Program-made: the position numbers and the translations under genes | Notes under the pieces: model-generated | Told to the model about the DNA's origin: nothing | Seen by the model: the letters and a program-made list of their open reading frames with translations, nothing else | Database searches by the model: none | Assembly (NCBI GenBank): GCA_027620575.1 | Contig: JAQCDT010000071.1 | Span: 1 to 6,409, forward strand | DNA from: Verrucomicrobiota bacterium | Lineage (GTDB): Bacteria > Verrucomicrobiota > Verrucomicrobiia > Opitutales > Coraliomargaritaceae | Reading direction: 5' to 3' | Length of the DNA: 6,409 nt | In this document: positions 1 through 6,179 of the stretch, in pieces | Numbering within the stretch: the first letter of the stretch is position 1 | Layout: each line of letters starts with the position of its first letter

Positions 1-10
1 CAAAATGTAT

Positions 11-16
11 TATAAT
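11..16 (+). promoter_or_regulatory. possible -10 box (TATAAT)
   Basis: A perfect TATAAT hexamer lies 37 nt before the GTG at 54, in a stretch with almost no G or C. Any -35 element would fall outside the window. In sequence this AT-rich the match may be chance. If the first gene really begins upstream of the window, the site would be inside coding sequence and not a promoter for it. Confidence 0.25.
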
Positions 17-20
17 ACAT

Positions 21-38
21 AATAATAATTTTATTATT
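21..38 (+). repeat. short AT-only inverted repeat
   Basis: AATAATAA at 21-28 is followed after two bases by its exact reverse complement TTATTATT at 31-38, and more T residues follow. It could form a weak hairpin at the start of a leader RNA or be a protein-binding site. It contains no G or C, so it would be unstable and may simply reflect composition. Confidence 0.25.
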
Positions 39-53
39 TTTATATTATGTTCA

Positions 54-1211
54 GTGCTCTTATTACCAAAGATAGGCTGGTTTGACTTGTCATTATTACC
101 TCTTTCCTTATTTGTTGTATTAGGATTCAGTCAGTTTTTTACGAATAAAGAATCGAGGCTTATTTTTGTTCTTTGGATTGCACTCCTGCTGATCGCCCTG
201 CTATCTTTTTTAATTAACCAAAGCATAAGCCCGATCATAATTGGAAAGCCCATAAGGCAAGTAGTTTTATTGATGGGATTGATAGGTTTGCTCTCTTTGG
301 TGAAAAAGCCATTTCACATTGTAGCAACAGCAGTATTCGTAGCTGCTCTAATTAACGCTTCCGTTATATGCGCTCAGTACATTCTCGATTTTCTGCATAT
401 GGATTCCTCATGGTTGATCATGCCTTCTTTCAACAAGGACATTAATGTGGCCTTTCGAAAACCCGGTCTAATGTGCGGTTATCCTTCGGCTGGAATGCTT
501 TCACTCTATGGGGTTCTTTTTGGTTTTTGGATGATCCGAAGAAAATTCAACCTTTGGCTTTGCCTACTCATAATTCTTTTGATCCTAACTCTTTTTATTA
601 CCGCTAGAACAGCACTTTATCTTGGTGCTTTGGTACTTCCTTTATTCTTTATAGTTTACTTTAGAAGCAAATCATTCATGAAAATGGGTTTTTTATTTGC
701 CTTTTCTTTTTCACTTTTAGTTTCAACATTTTTGTCTTTCAAAATTATTCATACTGATACAATTAAGGTAATGTTTGAGATTTTCATAACTTTTTTTGAG
801 ACTGGTCAGATTTCAACACGAAGCTCTACCGCCCTCTTAGGCTCACTTTTTTATTATCCTGAAATGACGACTTTTTTAATCGGAAATGGTTACATGAATC
901 TGACAGATCAGCTGACTAACATTGATTCCGGATACCAGCAAAAACTATTTGGTGGCGGTATATTCTACCTTATTCTAATGATTTTTACGTTCTTTTGCTA
1001 TTGGTTTCTTGCCTCAAGATCCTTGGGTGATCACTGTTCGAAGTTTGTGACTCACACGATCTTCTTCTTGATTTTAATTACCGATCTGAAGGGAGGGATG
1101 ATTTTTGCTCAAGTCGTAGGTGATGTGGCGGTGATGCTGGCAACATGTAGCTTGGTTTCGTCGCCAGCTAAGACGAAGGAAATTCTTTTCCGATCTCCGA
1201 GTTGTGTTTAA
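54..1211 (+). CDS. Wzy/WaaL-like O-antigen polymerase or ligase family membrane protein (start uncertain, possibly 5'-partial)
   Basis: Very hydrophobic protein of 385 residues counted from a GTG at 54. About ten membrane segments can be seen, roughly at residues 10-26, 36-54, 68-82, 86-110, 142-160, 167-183, 185-203, 210-230, 302-320 and 333-355. Between the eighth and ninth lies a long, less hydrophobic stretch (about 231-300), matching the large periplasmic loop of this family. Family-like patterns are RKPGLMCGYPSAG at 135-147 (compare R-x-x-G-x(4)-P-x-x-x-G), TARTALYLG at 183-191, GNGY at 277-280 and DSGYQQKLFGGGI at 291-303. Such proteins either polymerise lipid-linked repeat units (Wzy) or ligate glycan to lipid A core (WaaL); sequence alone does not separate these. 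The GT and amidotransferase genes downstream favour a role in polysaccharide assembly. No ribosome binding site precedes the GTG, and the frame stays open leftward to position 3 encoding further hydrophobic residues, so the true start may lie beyond the window. The stop overlaps the next gene by 8 nt. Confidence 0.85.
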   Translation: MLLLPKIGWFDLSLLPLSLFVVLGFSQFFTNKESRLIFVLWIALLLIALLSFLINQSISPIIIGKPIRQVVLLMGLIGLLSLVKKPFHIVATAVFVAALINASVICAQYILDFLHMDSSWLIMPSFNKDINVAFRKPGLMCGYPSAGMLSLYGVLFGFWMIRRKFNLWLCLLIILLILTLFITARTALYLGALVLPLFFIVYFRSKSFMKMGFLFAFSFSLLVSTFLSFKIIHTDTIKVMFEIFITFFETGQISTRSSTALLGSLFYYPEMTTFLIGNGYMNLTDQLTNIDSGYQQKLFGGGIFYLILMIFTFFCYWFLASRSLGDHCSKFVTHTIFFLILITDLKGGMIFAQVVGDVAVMLATCSLVSSPAKTKEILFRSPSCV

Positions 1212-2334
1212 GATTTGTTTTTTCATAACCTCGCTGTCAACTGGTGGTGCAGAAATGATGCTATACAGATTCTTGCAAAAATTAGATAAAAAAACATTCT
1301 CACCCATTGTTATTTCTCTTTCAACTAGCGGAGAAGTTGGAAGAAAAATAGAATGTCTAGGAGTTAAAGTTTATTCTCTCGAGATTTCATCTGTATTCTT
1401 CAATCCACTTTTGCTACTTCGTGCAGTAAAAATTATTCGTGATCATAGAACCGAATTAGTGCACACGTGGATGTACCATGCTGACCTATTCGGTTCTCTC
1501 GCTGCTCGACTTGGTGGAATCAAAAATATTGCTTGGGGTATTCATCAGTCAAATTTATCACCAAAATTCAACAAGTTTTCCACTTTAATTATTATTAGAA
1601 TATGTTCGAAGCTTTCCGGGTTGATCCCCAAAATTATTTTTTCGTGTTCAAAGCGAGCTATTCGAACTCATTGTGATTATGGTTACACTGAAAGAATTAT
1701 GAAATTTATTCCAAATGGGGTAGATGTTAGCAGTTTTTCCTCTCAAAAAGACGCAAAATTCTCTGTAAAAGAAGAGTTAAATATTGATGAGCATGTATCT
1801 TTAGTTGGAGTAGTTAGTAGGTTTGATCCTCAAAAAAATATTATTGGTTTAATTCATGCAGCAGAAAAGGTATGCAGGTTAAATAAAAACTGTCAATTTT
1901 TGCTAGTTGGGCCGGGAATTGATAGTGAAAATGAAAAAATAAATACTGCCATTTCTAGTTCTGGGTTTAATGATTTTTTTCACCTTTTGGGTAACAGGGA
2001 TGATATCCCTCGGCTCATGTCTTCATTCGATGTATTGGTCCTCCCTTCTCATGGTGAAGCTTTCCCTTGTGTGTTAGTAGAGTCAATGGCATGCGAAACG
2101 CCATGCGTGGTAACTGATGTGGGGGATGCTGCTGAGATCGTTGGCGATACGGGGCTAGTAGTTCCTGTTGGAGATATGACTGCTTTGGCATCCGGCATTT
2201 TGCAAATCCTAAGTCTTTCCCTTAATCAACATCGCCAGTTGGGGCGATTGGCAAGGGAACGAATTGAACGAAACTACGAGATTGGACTAGTGGTCAGGCA
2301 GTACGAGGAAATGTATCAATCCATGCTAGCTTAA
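1204..2334 (+). CDS. GT4-family (GT-B fold) glycosyltransferase
   Basis: A 376-residue retaining glycosyltransferase of the GT4 type, a normal length for the family. It is expected to transfer a sugar from a nucleotide-sugar donor to a lipid-linked glycan on the cytoplasmic face of the membrane. The N-terminal acceptor domain opens with KICFFITSLSTGGAEMMLY (residues 3-21), including the GGAE glycine loop at 14-17. IPNGVD at 169-174 marks the interdomain region. The C-terminal donor domain begins around GVVSRFDPQKN (202-212), with R206 and K211 in the usual phosphate-binding positions. The E-x7-E motif is E285 to E293 in EAFPCVLVE, followed by the typical VVTDVGDAAEIVGDTGLVVP stretch (302-321). 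Donor and acceptor cannot be predicted. The GTG start gives a natural N-terminus and overlaps the previous gene by 8 nt, implying translational coupling. GC content jumps from about 30% to about 48% near position 1980, within the donor domain. Confidence 0.93.
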   Translation: MFKICFFITSLSTGGAEMMLYRFLQKLDKKTFSPIVISLSTSGEVGRKIECLGVKVYSLEISSVFFNPLLLLRAVKIIRDHRTELVHTWMYHADLFGSLAARLGGIKNIAWGIHQSNLSPKFNKFSTLIIIRICSKLSGLIPKIIFSCSKRAIRTHCDYGYTERIMKFIPNGVDVSSFSSQKDAKFSVKEELNIDEHVSLVGVVSRFDPQKNIIGLIHAAEKVCRLNKNCQFLLVGPGIDSENEKINTAISSSGFNDFFHLLGNRDDIPRLMSSFDVLVLPSHGEAFPCVLVESMACETPCVVTDVGDAAEIVGDTGLVVPVGDMTALASGILQILSLSLNQHRQLGRLARERIERNYEIGLVVRQYEEMYQSMLA

Positions 2335-2337
2335 ATT

Positions 2338-4308
2338 ATGTGTGGTATTGCTGGTTTTTGGGATGCAAGTGGGGTAAACCCCGAGTCAGCTTGTCAATTT
2401 GGGAAAATGATGGCGAATGCTATCGCTCATCGTGGACCTGATGATGATGGGATTTGGCATAGCGAGCAGGATGGTATAATTTTAACTCATCGTCGTCTTT
2501 CCATAATCGATCTTTCTCCTGCGGGGAAACAACCGATGGTATCGCCCTCCGATCGTTACATTGTTGTTTTTAATGGTGAGATTTACAACCATTTAATCCT
2601 TAAGAAGGAACTTGAAGACTCCAATTCAATGATCGGGCCTTGGCAGGGTCATTCCGACACCGAGATTCTGCTTGTTGCCATGGAGTGTTGGGGTATAGAG
2701 GAGACACTTAAGCGAACCGTGGGAATGTTTTCCATTGCCATTTGGGATCGTCGGGATCGAGTTTTAACATTGGCTAGGGATCGGATGGGTGAAAAGCCCC
2801 TCTATTACGGATGGCAAAAGCGAAATGGCAAAAGCGTTTTTCTTTTTGGATCTGAACTCAAAGCACTCAAGATGCATCCCTGCTTCGAGGGCAAAGTTGA
2901 CCGAGATTCCCTGACCCTTTTTTTGAGGCACTCCTATGTTCCTGCGCCTTATTCCATCTATGAGGGTATCGTCAAACTTTTGCCGGGACACCTTCTTCAA
3001 TTAAGGAGCGATGACTTTAGGCTGAAGAGGTTGCCTAAAAGTACTAGTTATTGGTCACTCACTGAGATGGCTTTGTCTGGCGTTTCCTCACCTTTGAAGG
3101 GAAATCAATCGGATTTGGTCGACCAACTGGACGCTCTCCTGCTTGATGTGGTGGGGCAACAGATGGTTGCCGATGTTCCGCTCGGAGCCTTCCTTTCCGG
3201 AGGGATTGATTCTTCTACCATCGTAGCACTTATGCAGGCGAGATCTTCCCGCCCCGTCAAGACATTCTCTATAGGCTTTCATGAAGAGGGTTACAATGAA
3301 GCCGTTCACGCAAAGGCAGTAGCTAAATATATAGGTACCGACCACACGGAATTATATGTTTCGCCTGAGGAATCGATGGAGGTAATTCCGAAACTTCCCA
3401 AACTTTACGACGAGCCATTTGCGGACTCTTCTCAAATTCCAACTTTTCTAGTTTCGCAGTTGGCTAAGCGAGAAGTTACTGTTTCTCTTTCAGGCGATGG
3501 AGGGGATGAACTCTTTTGCGGTTACAATCGGTACACTCTTACCGATAAGCTATGGAATATGATCCAACCAATCCCAGTTCCATTGAGGAAGATTCTTGCA
3601 TCGCTCATAACTTCCGTACCGACTCGTTACTGGACTTCCCTGTCCAAGTTCCTACCTAGTGTGTCTTCAAATTATGCAAATTTTGGGGACAAGATGCACA
3701 AAGGGGCGGGTGCTTTGACTAGCAGAACAGTAGAGGATTTATACTTAACTTGCATATCCCAAACTTGCAAACCAGATAAATTAGTTATCAATGGAAGCGA
3801 CCCGCAAACCCATCTCACGAGAGCAAAACCGGACTTGAATGGATTAGGGCGAATCGAGCGAATGATGGTCCTAGATTCAATTTCCTACCTTCCCGATGAT
3901 ATTCTCGTTAAAGTGGATCGAGCGGCAATGGGATTGTCCCTTGAGACGAGGATTCCCTTTTTGGACCATCGCGTGCTGGAGTTCGCCTGGAAAATACCTC
4001 ATAAACTAAAATTAAATCACGGAGAGAGCAAATGGATTCTTAGGCAAGTTCTTTACAAATATGTGCCTAAGGAGTTAATTGAACGCCCGAAGATGGGCTT
4101 TGGCGTTCCAATTGATGCATGGCTGCGAGGACCTTTGCGAGAATGGGCGGAGAATTTGCTTGATGAGTCTCGTTTGTTGCAAGAAGGATTTTTCCATCCC
4201 GATGATATTAGACTAAAGTGGGCTGAACATCTATCCGGTCAAAAAAATTGGCATTATTTTTTGTGGAATATTCTTATGTTTCAGGCTTGGTTATCAGATG
4301 TTTCCTAG
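2338..4308 (+). CDS. asnB: glutamine-hydrolysing asparagine synthase / amidotransferase, probably acting in surface-glycan modification
   Basis: A 656-residue two-domain amidotransferase, about 100 residues longer than E. coli AsnB and close to AsnB/WbpS-type proteins of polysaccharide loci. The N-terminal class II glutaminase domain has the nucleophile Cys2 in MCGIAGFWD, HRGPDDDG (31-38), HRRLSIIDLS (51-60), FNGEIYNH (78-85) and SDTE (106-109), so it should release ammonia from glutamine. The C-terminal ATP-pyrophosphatase synthase domain has the PP-loop SGGIDSS (287-293), SGDGGDELFCGYNRY (385-399), YLPDDILVKVDRAAMG (517-532) and RPKMGFGVPI (583-592). No key residue appears lost. In E. coli AsnB this chemistry makes asparagine; in O-antigen clusters homologues are proposed to amidate sugar uronic acids, and the location here makes that role plausible but unproven. 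The ATG lies 3 nt after the preceding stop without a Shine-Dalgarno sequence, so expression is probably coupled to the upstream genes. The start is fixed by the need for Cys2. Confidence 0.95.
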   Translation: MCGIAGFWDASGVNPESACQFGKMMANAIAHRGPDDDGIWHSEQDGIILTHRRLSIIDLSPAGKQPMVSPSDRYIVVFNGEIYNHLILKKELEDSNSMIGPWQGHSDTEILLVAMECWGIEETLKRTVGMFSIAIWDRRDRVLTLARDRMGEKPLYYGWQKRNGKSVFLFGSELKALKMHPCFEGKVDRDSLTLFLRHSYVPAPYSIYEGIVKLLPGHLLQLRSDDFRLKRLPKSTSYWSLTEMALSGVSSPLKGNQSDLVDQLDALLLDVVGQQMVADVPLGAFLSGGIDSSTIVALMQARSSRPVKTFSIGFHEEGYNEAVHAKAVAKYIGTDHTELYVSPEESMEVIPKLPKLYDEPFADSSQIPTFLVSQLAKREVTVSLSGDGGDELFCGYNRYTLTDKLWNMIQPIPVPLRKILASLITSVPTRYWTSLSKFLPSVSSNYANFGDKMHKGAGALTSRTVEDLYLTCISQTCKPDKLVINGSDPQTHLTRAKPDLNGLGRIERMMVLDSISYLPDDILVKVDRAAMGLSLETRIPFLDHRVLEFAWKIPHKLKLNHGESKWILRQVLYKYVPKELIERPKMGFGVPIDAWLRGPLREWAENLLDESRLLQEGFFHPDDIRLKWAEHLSGQKNWHYFLWNILMFQAWLSDVS

Positions 4309-4316
4309 TCCGTAAA

Positions 4317-4338
4317 AATGAAAATTCATTATTTTTTT
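4317..4338 (+). terminator. weak hairpin plus T-run after the amidotransferase gene
   Basis: AATGA at 4317-4321 and TCATT at 4326-4330 can pair around a four-base loop. A run of seven T residues at 4332-4338 follows after one A. The position, directly downstream of the stop codon at 4306-4308, suits an intrinsic terminator. The stem is short and has only one G-C pair, so it would be inefficient at best. Confidence 0.3.
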
Positions 4339-4348
4339 ATCTATCATT

Positions 4349-4354
4349 TATAAT
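4349..4354 (+). promoter_or_regulatory. possible -10 box for the methyltransferase gene
   Basis: TATAAT lies 38 nt before the ATG at 4393, in the only sizeable gap between intact genes other than the pseudogene region. A poor -35 candidate, TTCATT at 4325-4330 (three of six matches to TTGACA), lies 18 nt upstream. Together with the terminator-like hairpin just before it, this suggests separate transcription of the downstream genes. AT-rich context makes a chance match likely. Confidence 0.3.
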
Positions 4355-4392
4355 CTTTTACTTTTAGTTTAAACGGATCAAAATCTATTGTT

Positions 4393-5328
4393 ATGAAAAC
4401 TAACTTACCTTTGACTTGTCCCTGCAAATTGAAGTCAAACCTTCTGAGAGTAGAGGGAGGTTTTGCCTGTCAAAATGAAGAATGCGAACATTTCAGACCT
4501 GATGATATATTTCCAATTGTAAATGAAATTCCTGTCTTGGTAAGTGAAAAAAGATGTGATACAGTTTGTGATGAAGGTTCTGATCAAACCTACATCGAAA
4601 GACCACTTTCAGGTTTTTCAAGACTTAAAAAAATGATTGTTGGTGAAAGTAAAACTACCAAAGCTAATTGCAGTTTGTTTATCGAGGAGCTGTTCCTCAA
4701 AAATATAAAGCCGAAGGTTTTGGTGATAGGGTCTGGCGAGAAGGGATCTGGGACTGAAGAATTATGGAATAACAATGAGATTGAAATTCACGGTATTGAT
4801 ATCTATGGTTCAAGTTCTGTCGATGTTATATGCGATGCTCATTACCTTCCTCTTAAAGGTGGTTACTATGACGGAGTTTGGATTCAAGCTGTTTTGGAGC
4901 ATGTGTTAGAACCGACACTTGTGGTTTCAGAGATTCACAGAGTACTGAGGGTAAACGGACTTGTCTATGCAGAGACTCCTTTCATGCAACAAGTTCATGA
5001 AGGTGCATATGATTTTACTCGTTTTACAGTGCTTGGACATCGATATTTGTTCAGGAAGTTCGAATCAATACGGATGGGAGGTAATCAAGGCCCGGAATTA
5101 GTTTTTGCTTGGGCGACTAGATATTTGATTTGGTCGATTACCCGAAGTCGAAAGATTGGTAGGGTATTCGGTTTGGTGGTAGGTTTTCTACTGAGACCTG
5201 TTGCGTATTTCGTTTCAAAGAGCTCCATGTTTGACGCTTCTTCTGGAGTTTTCTTTCTTGGTAGAAAATCGGAGGGAAATGTTCTCACGCACAAGGACAT
5301 AATTCAATTATATGCTGGTCAAATGTAA
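4393..5328 (+). CDS. SAM-dependent class I methyltransferase with N-terminal Cys-rich Trm112-like segment
   Basis: A 311-residue protein. Residues 1-52 resemble a Trm112-like or zinc-ribbon segment: cysteines at 9, 11, 26 and 31 are followed by FPIVNEIPVLV (40-50), though the first pair is C-P-C and not the usual C-x-x-C, so metal binding is uncertain. From about 106 a Rossmann-type methyltransferase begins: KVLVIGSGEKGSG (108-120) stands at motif I, GIDIYGS (134-140) at the acidic second strand, CDAHYLPL (147-154), and DGVWIQAVLEHVLEP (160-174) with EIHRVLRVNGLVYAETPF (180-197) as in Methyltransf_11 proteins. The segment VHEGAYDFTRF (201-211) and the C-terminal SGVFFLGRKSE (284-294) look like those of a recurrent methyltransferase subfamily I recall from polysaccharide loci, with unknown substrate. 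O- or N-methylation of a sugar is the likeliest job. Residues 235-275 are hydrophobic in part and might touch the membrane. No Shine-Dalgarno sequence precedes the ATG. Confidence 0.88.
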   Translation: MKTNLPLTCPCKLKSNLLRVEGGFACQNEECEHFRPDDIFPIVNEIPVLVSEKRCDTVCDEGSDQTYIERPLSGFSRLKKMIVGESKTTKANCSLFIEELFLKNIKPKVLVIGSGEKGSGTEELWNNNEIEIHGIDIYGSSSVDVICDAHYLPLKGGYYDGVWIQAVLEHVLEPTLVVSEIHRVLRVNGLVYAETPFMQQVHEGAYDFTRFTVLGHRYLFRKFESIRMGGNQGPELVFAWATRYLIWSITRSRKIGRVFGLVVGFLLRPVAYFVSKSSMFDASSGVFFLGRKSEGNVLTHKDIIQLYAGQM

Positions 5329-5346
5329 TCGAATAACAACTGATTA

Positions 5347-6121
5347 ATGAAAATTAGTTATAAAAATAATCCTAGTCTGCACCGATGATGCTTGCACTAT
5401 TTCTAATATCAGGTCAAGTATAGTAAGAGAATTTAATGAGCAAGGTCACGTCGTTCATGTTCTTAAAAAACATGATGATTATATCGATAAGATTTCACCT
5501 TTTTTTAATCAAACCCGAAACTTCAGGGTTAATTAACCTACAGGAAAAATCCTCTTCTAGGAGATAATCTTATTTTGCAATTTCCTTTGGGGCACCCCAT
5601 TAATTGTGGACCCGACCTATTGACTATCACTAACAAACCAAATCTTTATGTTGGATTTATCTCTCTATTCGCGAATGTAAATATCATAAGATTTTTATGC
5701 GTGCATTCAAAATTCTCACGATAAACACCCTAAGGCATTTTGGATGTTTATTGAACAAACTACCACTAAAAGCTTAACAATCTACATTCTTTACATACAG
5801 AGTTTGGTCTTGATTCTAATATTAAGTTTGTTGATTCAACTCTAGAAATATGCAATGTTATGGAATCATTTGAATGTGTTGTTTCCTCTAGTTTTATTGA
5901 GTCCTTCGGAAATGTAATTGGTGAAGCATTTTTCTCAAGGATTCCTTGTATTTGCATCAAGTCGGGCATGCCCTCCAGATATTGTTACTAACAAAGGTTG
6001 GGTCGTGGAAGTCCAATCCAAAAACCATTCAGCGATTCGTTGTTTGATGCATACAACGAATGACGGACTATTAATTCGCAGCAATGAAATTACCGTAAAA
6101 CAATTACTAGAAAAAGAATAG
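5347..6121 (+). pseudogene. decayed GT4-family glycosyltransferase (frameshifts, stops and internal deletion)
   Basis: No intact gene exists here, but consecutive fragments read like one GT4 enzyme in the right order. An ATG at 5347 starts MKISYK and stops at 5386. Beside it a second frame, open 5351-5536, continues with KIILVCTDDA and IVREFNEQGHVVHVLKKHDD, a typical GT-B N-terminus. The frame open 5533-5724 holds PDLLTITNKPNLYVGFIS, matching the 'PDIV-TxKPNIYG' region. The frame open 5770-5991 holds GLDSNIKFVDSTLEICNVM and SSSFIESFGNVIGEAF, the donor-domain core with an intact E-x7-E (codons 5899 and 5923). A further frame change near 5962-5975 gives DIVTNKGWVVEVQSKNHSAI, the 'EIVGDTGWVVEPG' region, ending with TAG at 6119-6121. 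The total of about 775 nt is short of the roughly 1.1 kb expected. KPN to NIKF spans only 183 nt where roughly 500 would be usual, so several hundred bases are missing around 5700-5770. The gene is surely non-functional. Confidence 0.82.
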
Positions 6122-6179
6122 TAGATTCATTTAGTCTTGATTCAATAATTTCTCTGTACAAAATTTTTACGGCACAATT

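Noticed and set aside
1074..1307. Minus-strand open frame across the junction of the first two genes; similar antisense frames lie at 2764-3000, 3088-3345, 4590-4775 and 5085-5300
   Set aside because: All are antisense to well-supported coding regions with conserved motifs, and none shows a recognisable protein pattern.
5766..5969. A 67-codon minus-strand open frame in the gene-poor region
   Set aside because: It lies antisense to the clearly recognisable donor-domain remnant, has no ribosome binding site or recognisable motif, and is best read as chance.
5918..6121. A 67-codon + strand open frame starting with ATG, possible small protein
   Set aside because: Its first part is the out-of-frame shadow of the E-x7-E region, and only the part from about 5975 resembles a glycosyltransferase C-terminus. 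It is a piece of the pseudogene and not a gene.
5347..6121. Programmed ribosomal frameshifting producing a full-length glycosyltransferase
   Set aside because: Several frame changes in both directions, multiple stops and a large missing segment are needed, and the region from about 5725 to 5770 has no recognisable family sequence. Decay explains this; regulated frameshifting does not.
6122..6179. Promoter before the last gene (TTGATT at 6137-6142 with TACAAA at 6157-6162)
   Set aside because: The spacer would be only 14 nt and the second hexamer is a poor -10 match. The CAATTG palindrome at 6175-6180 is too short to mean anything.
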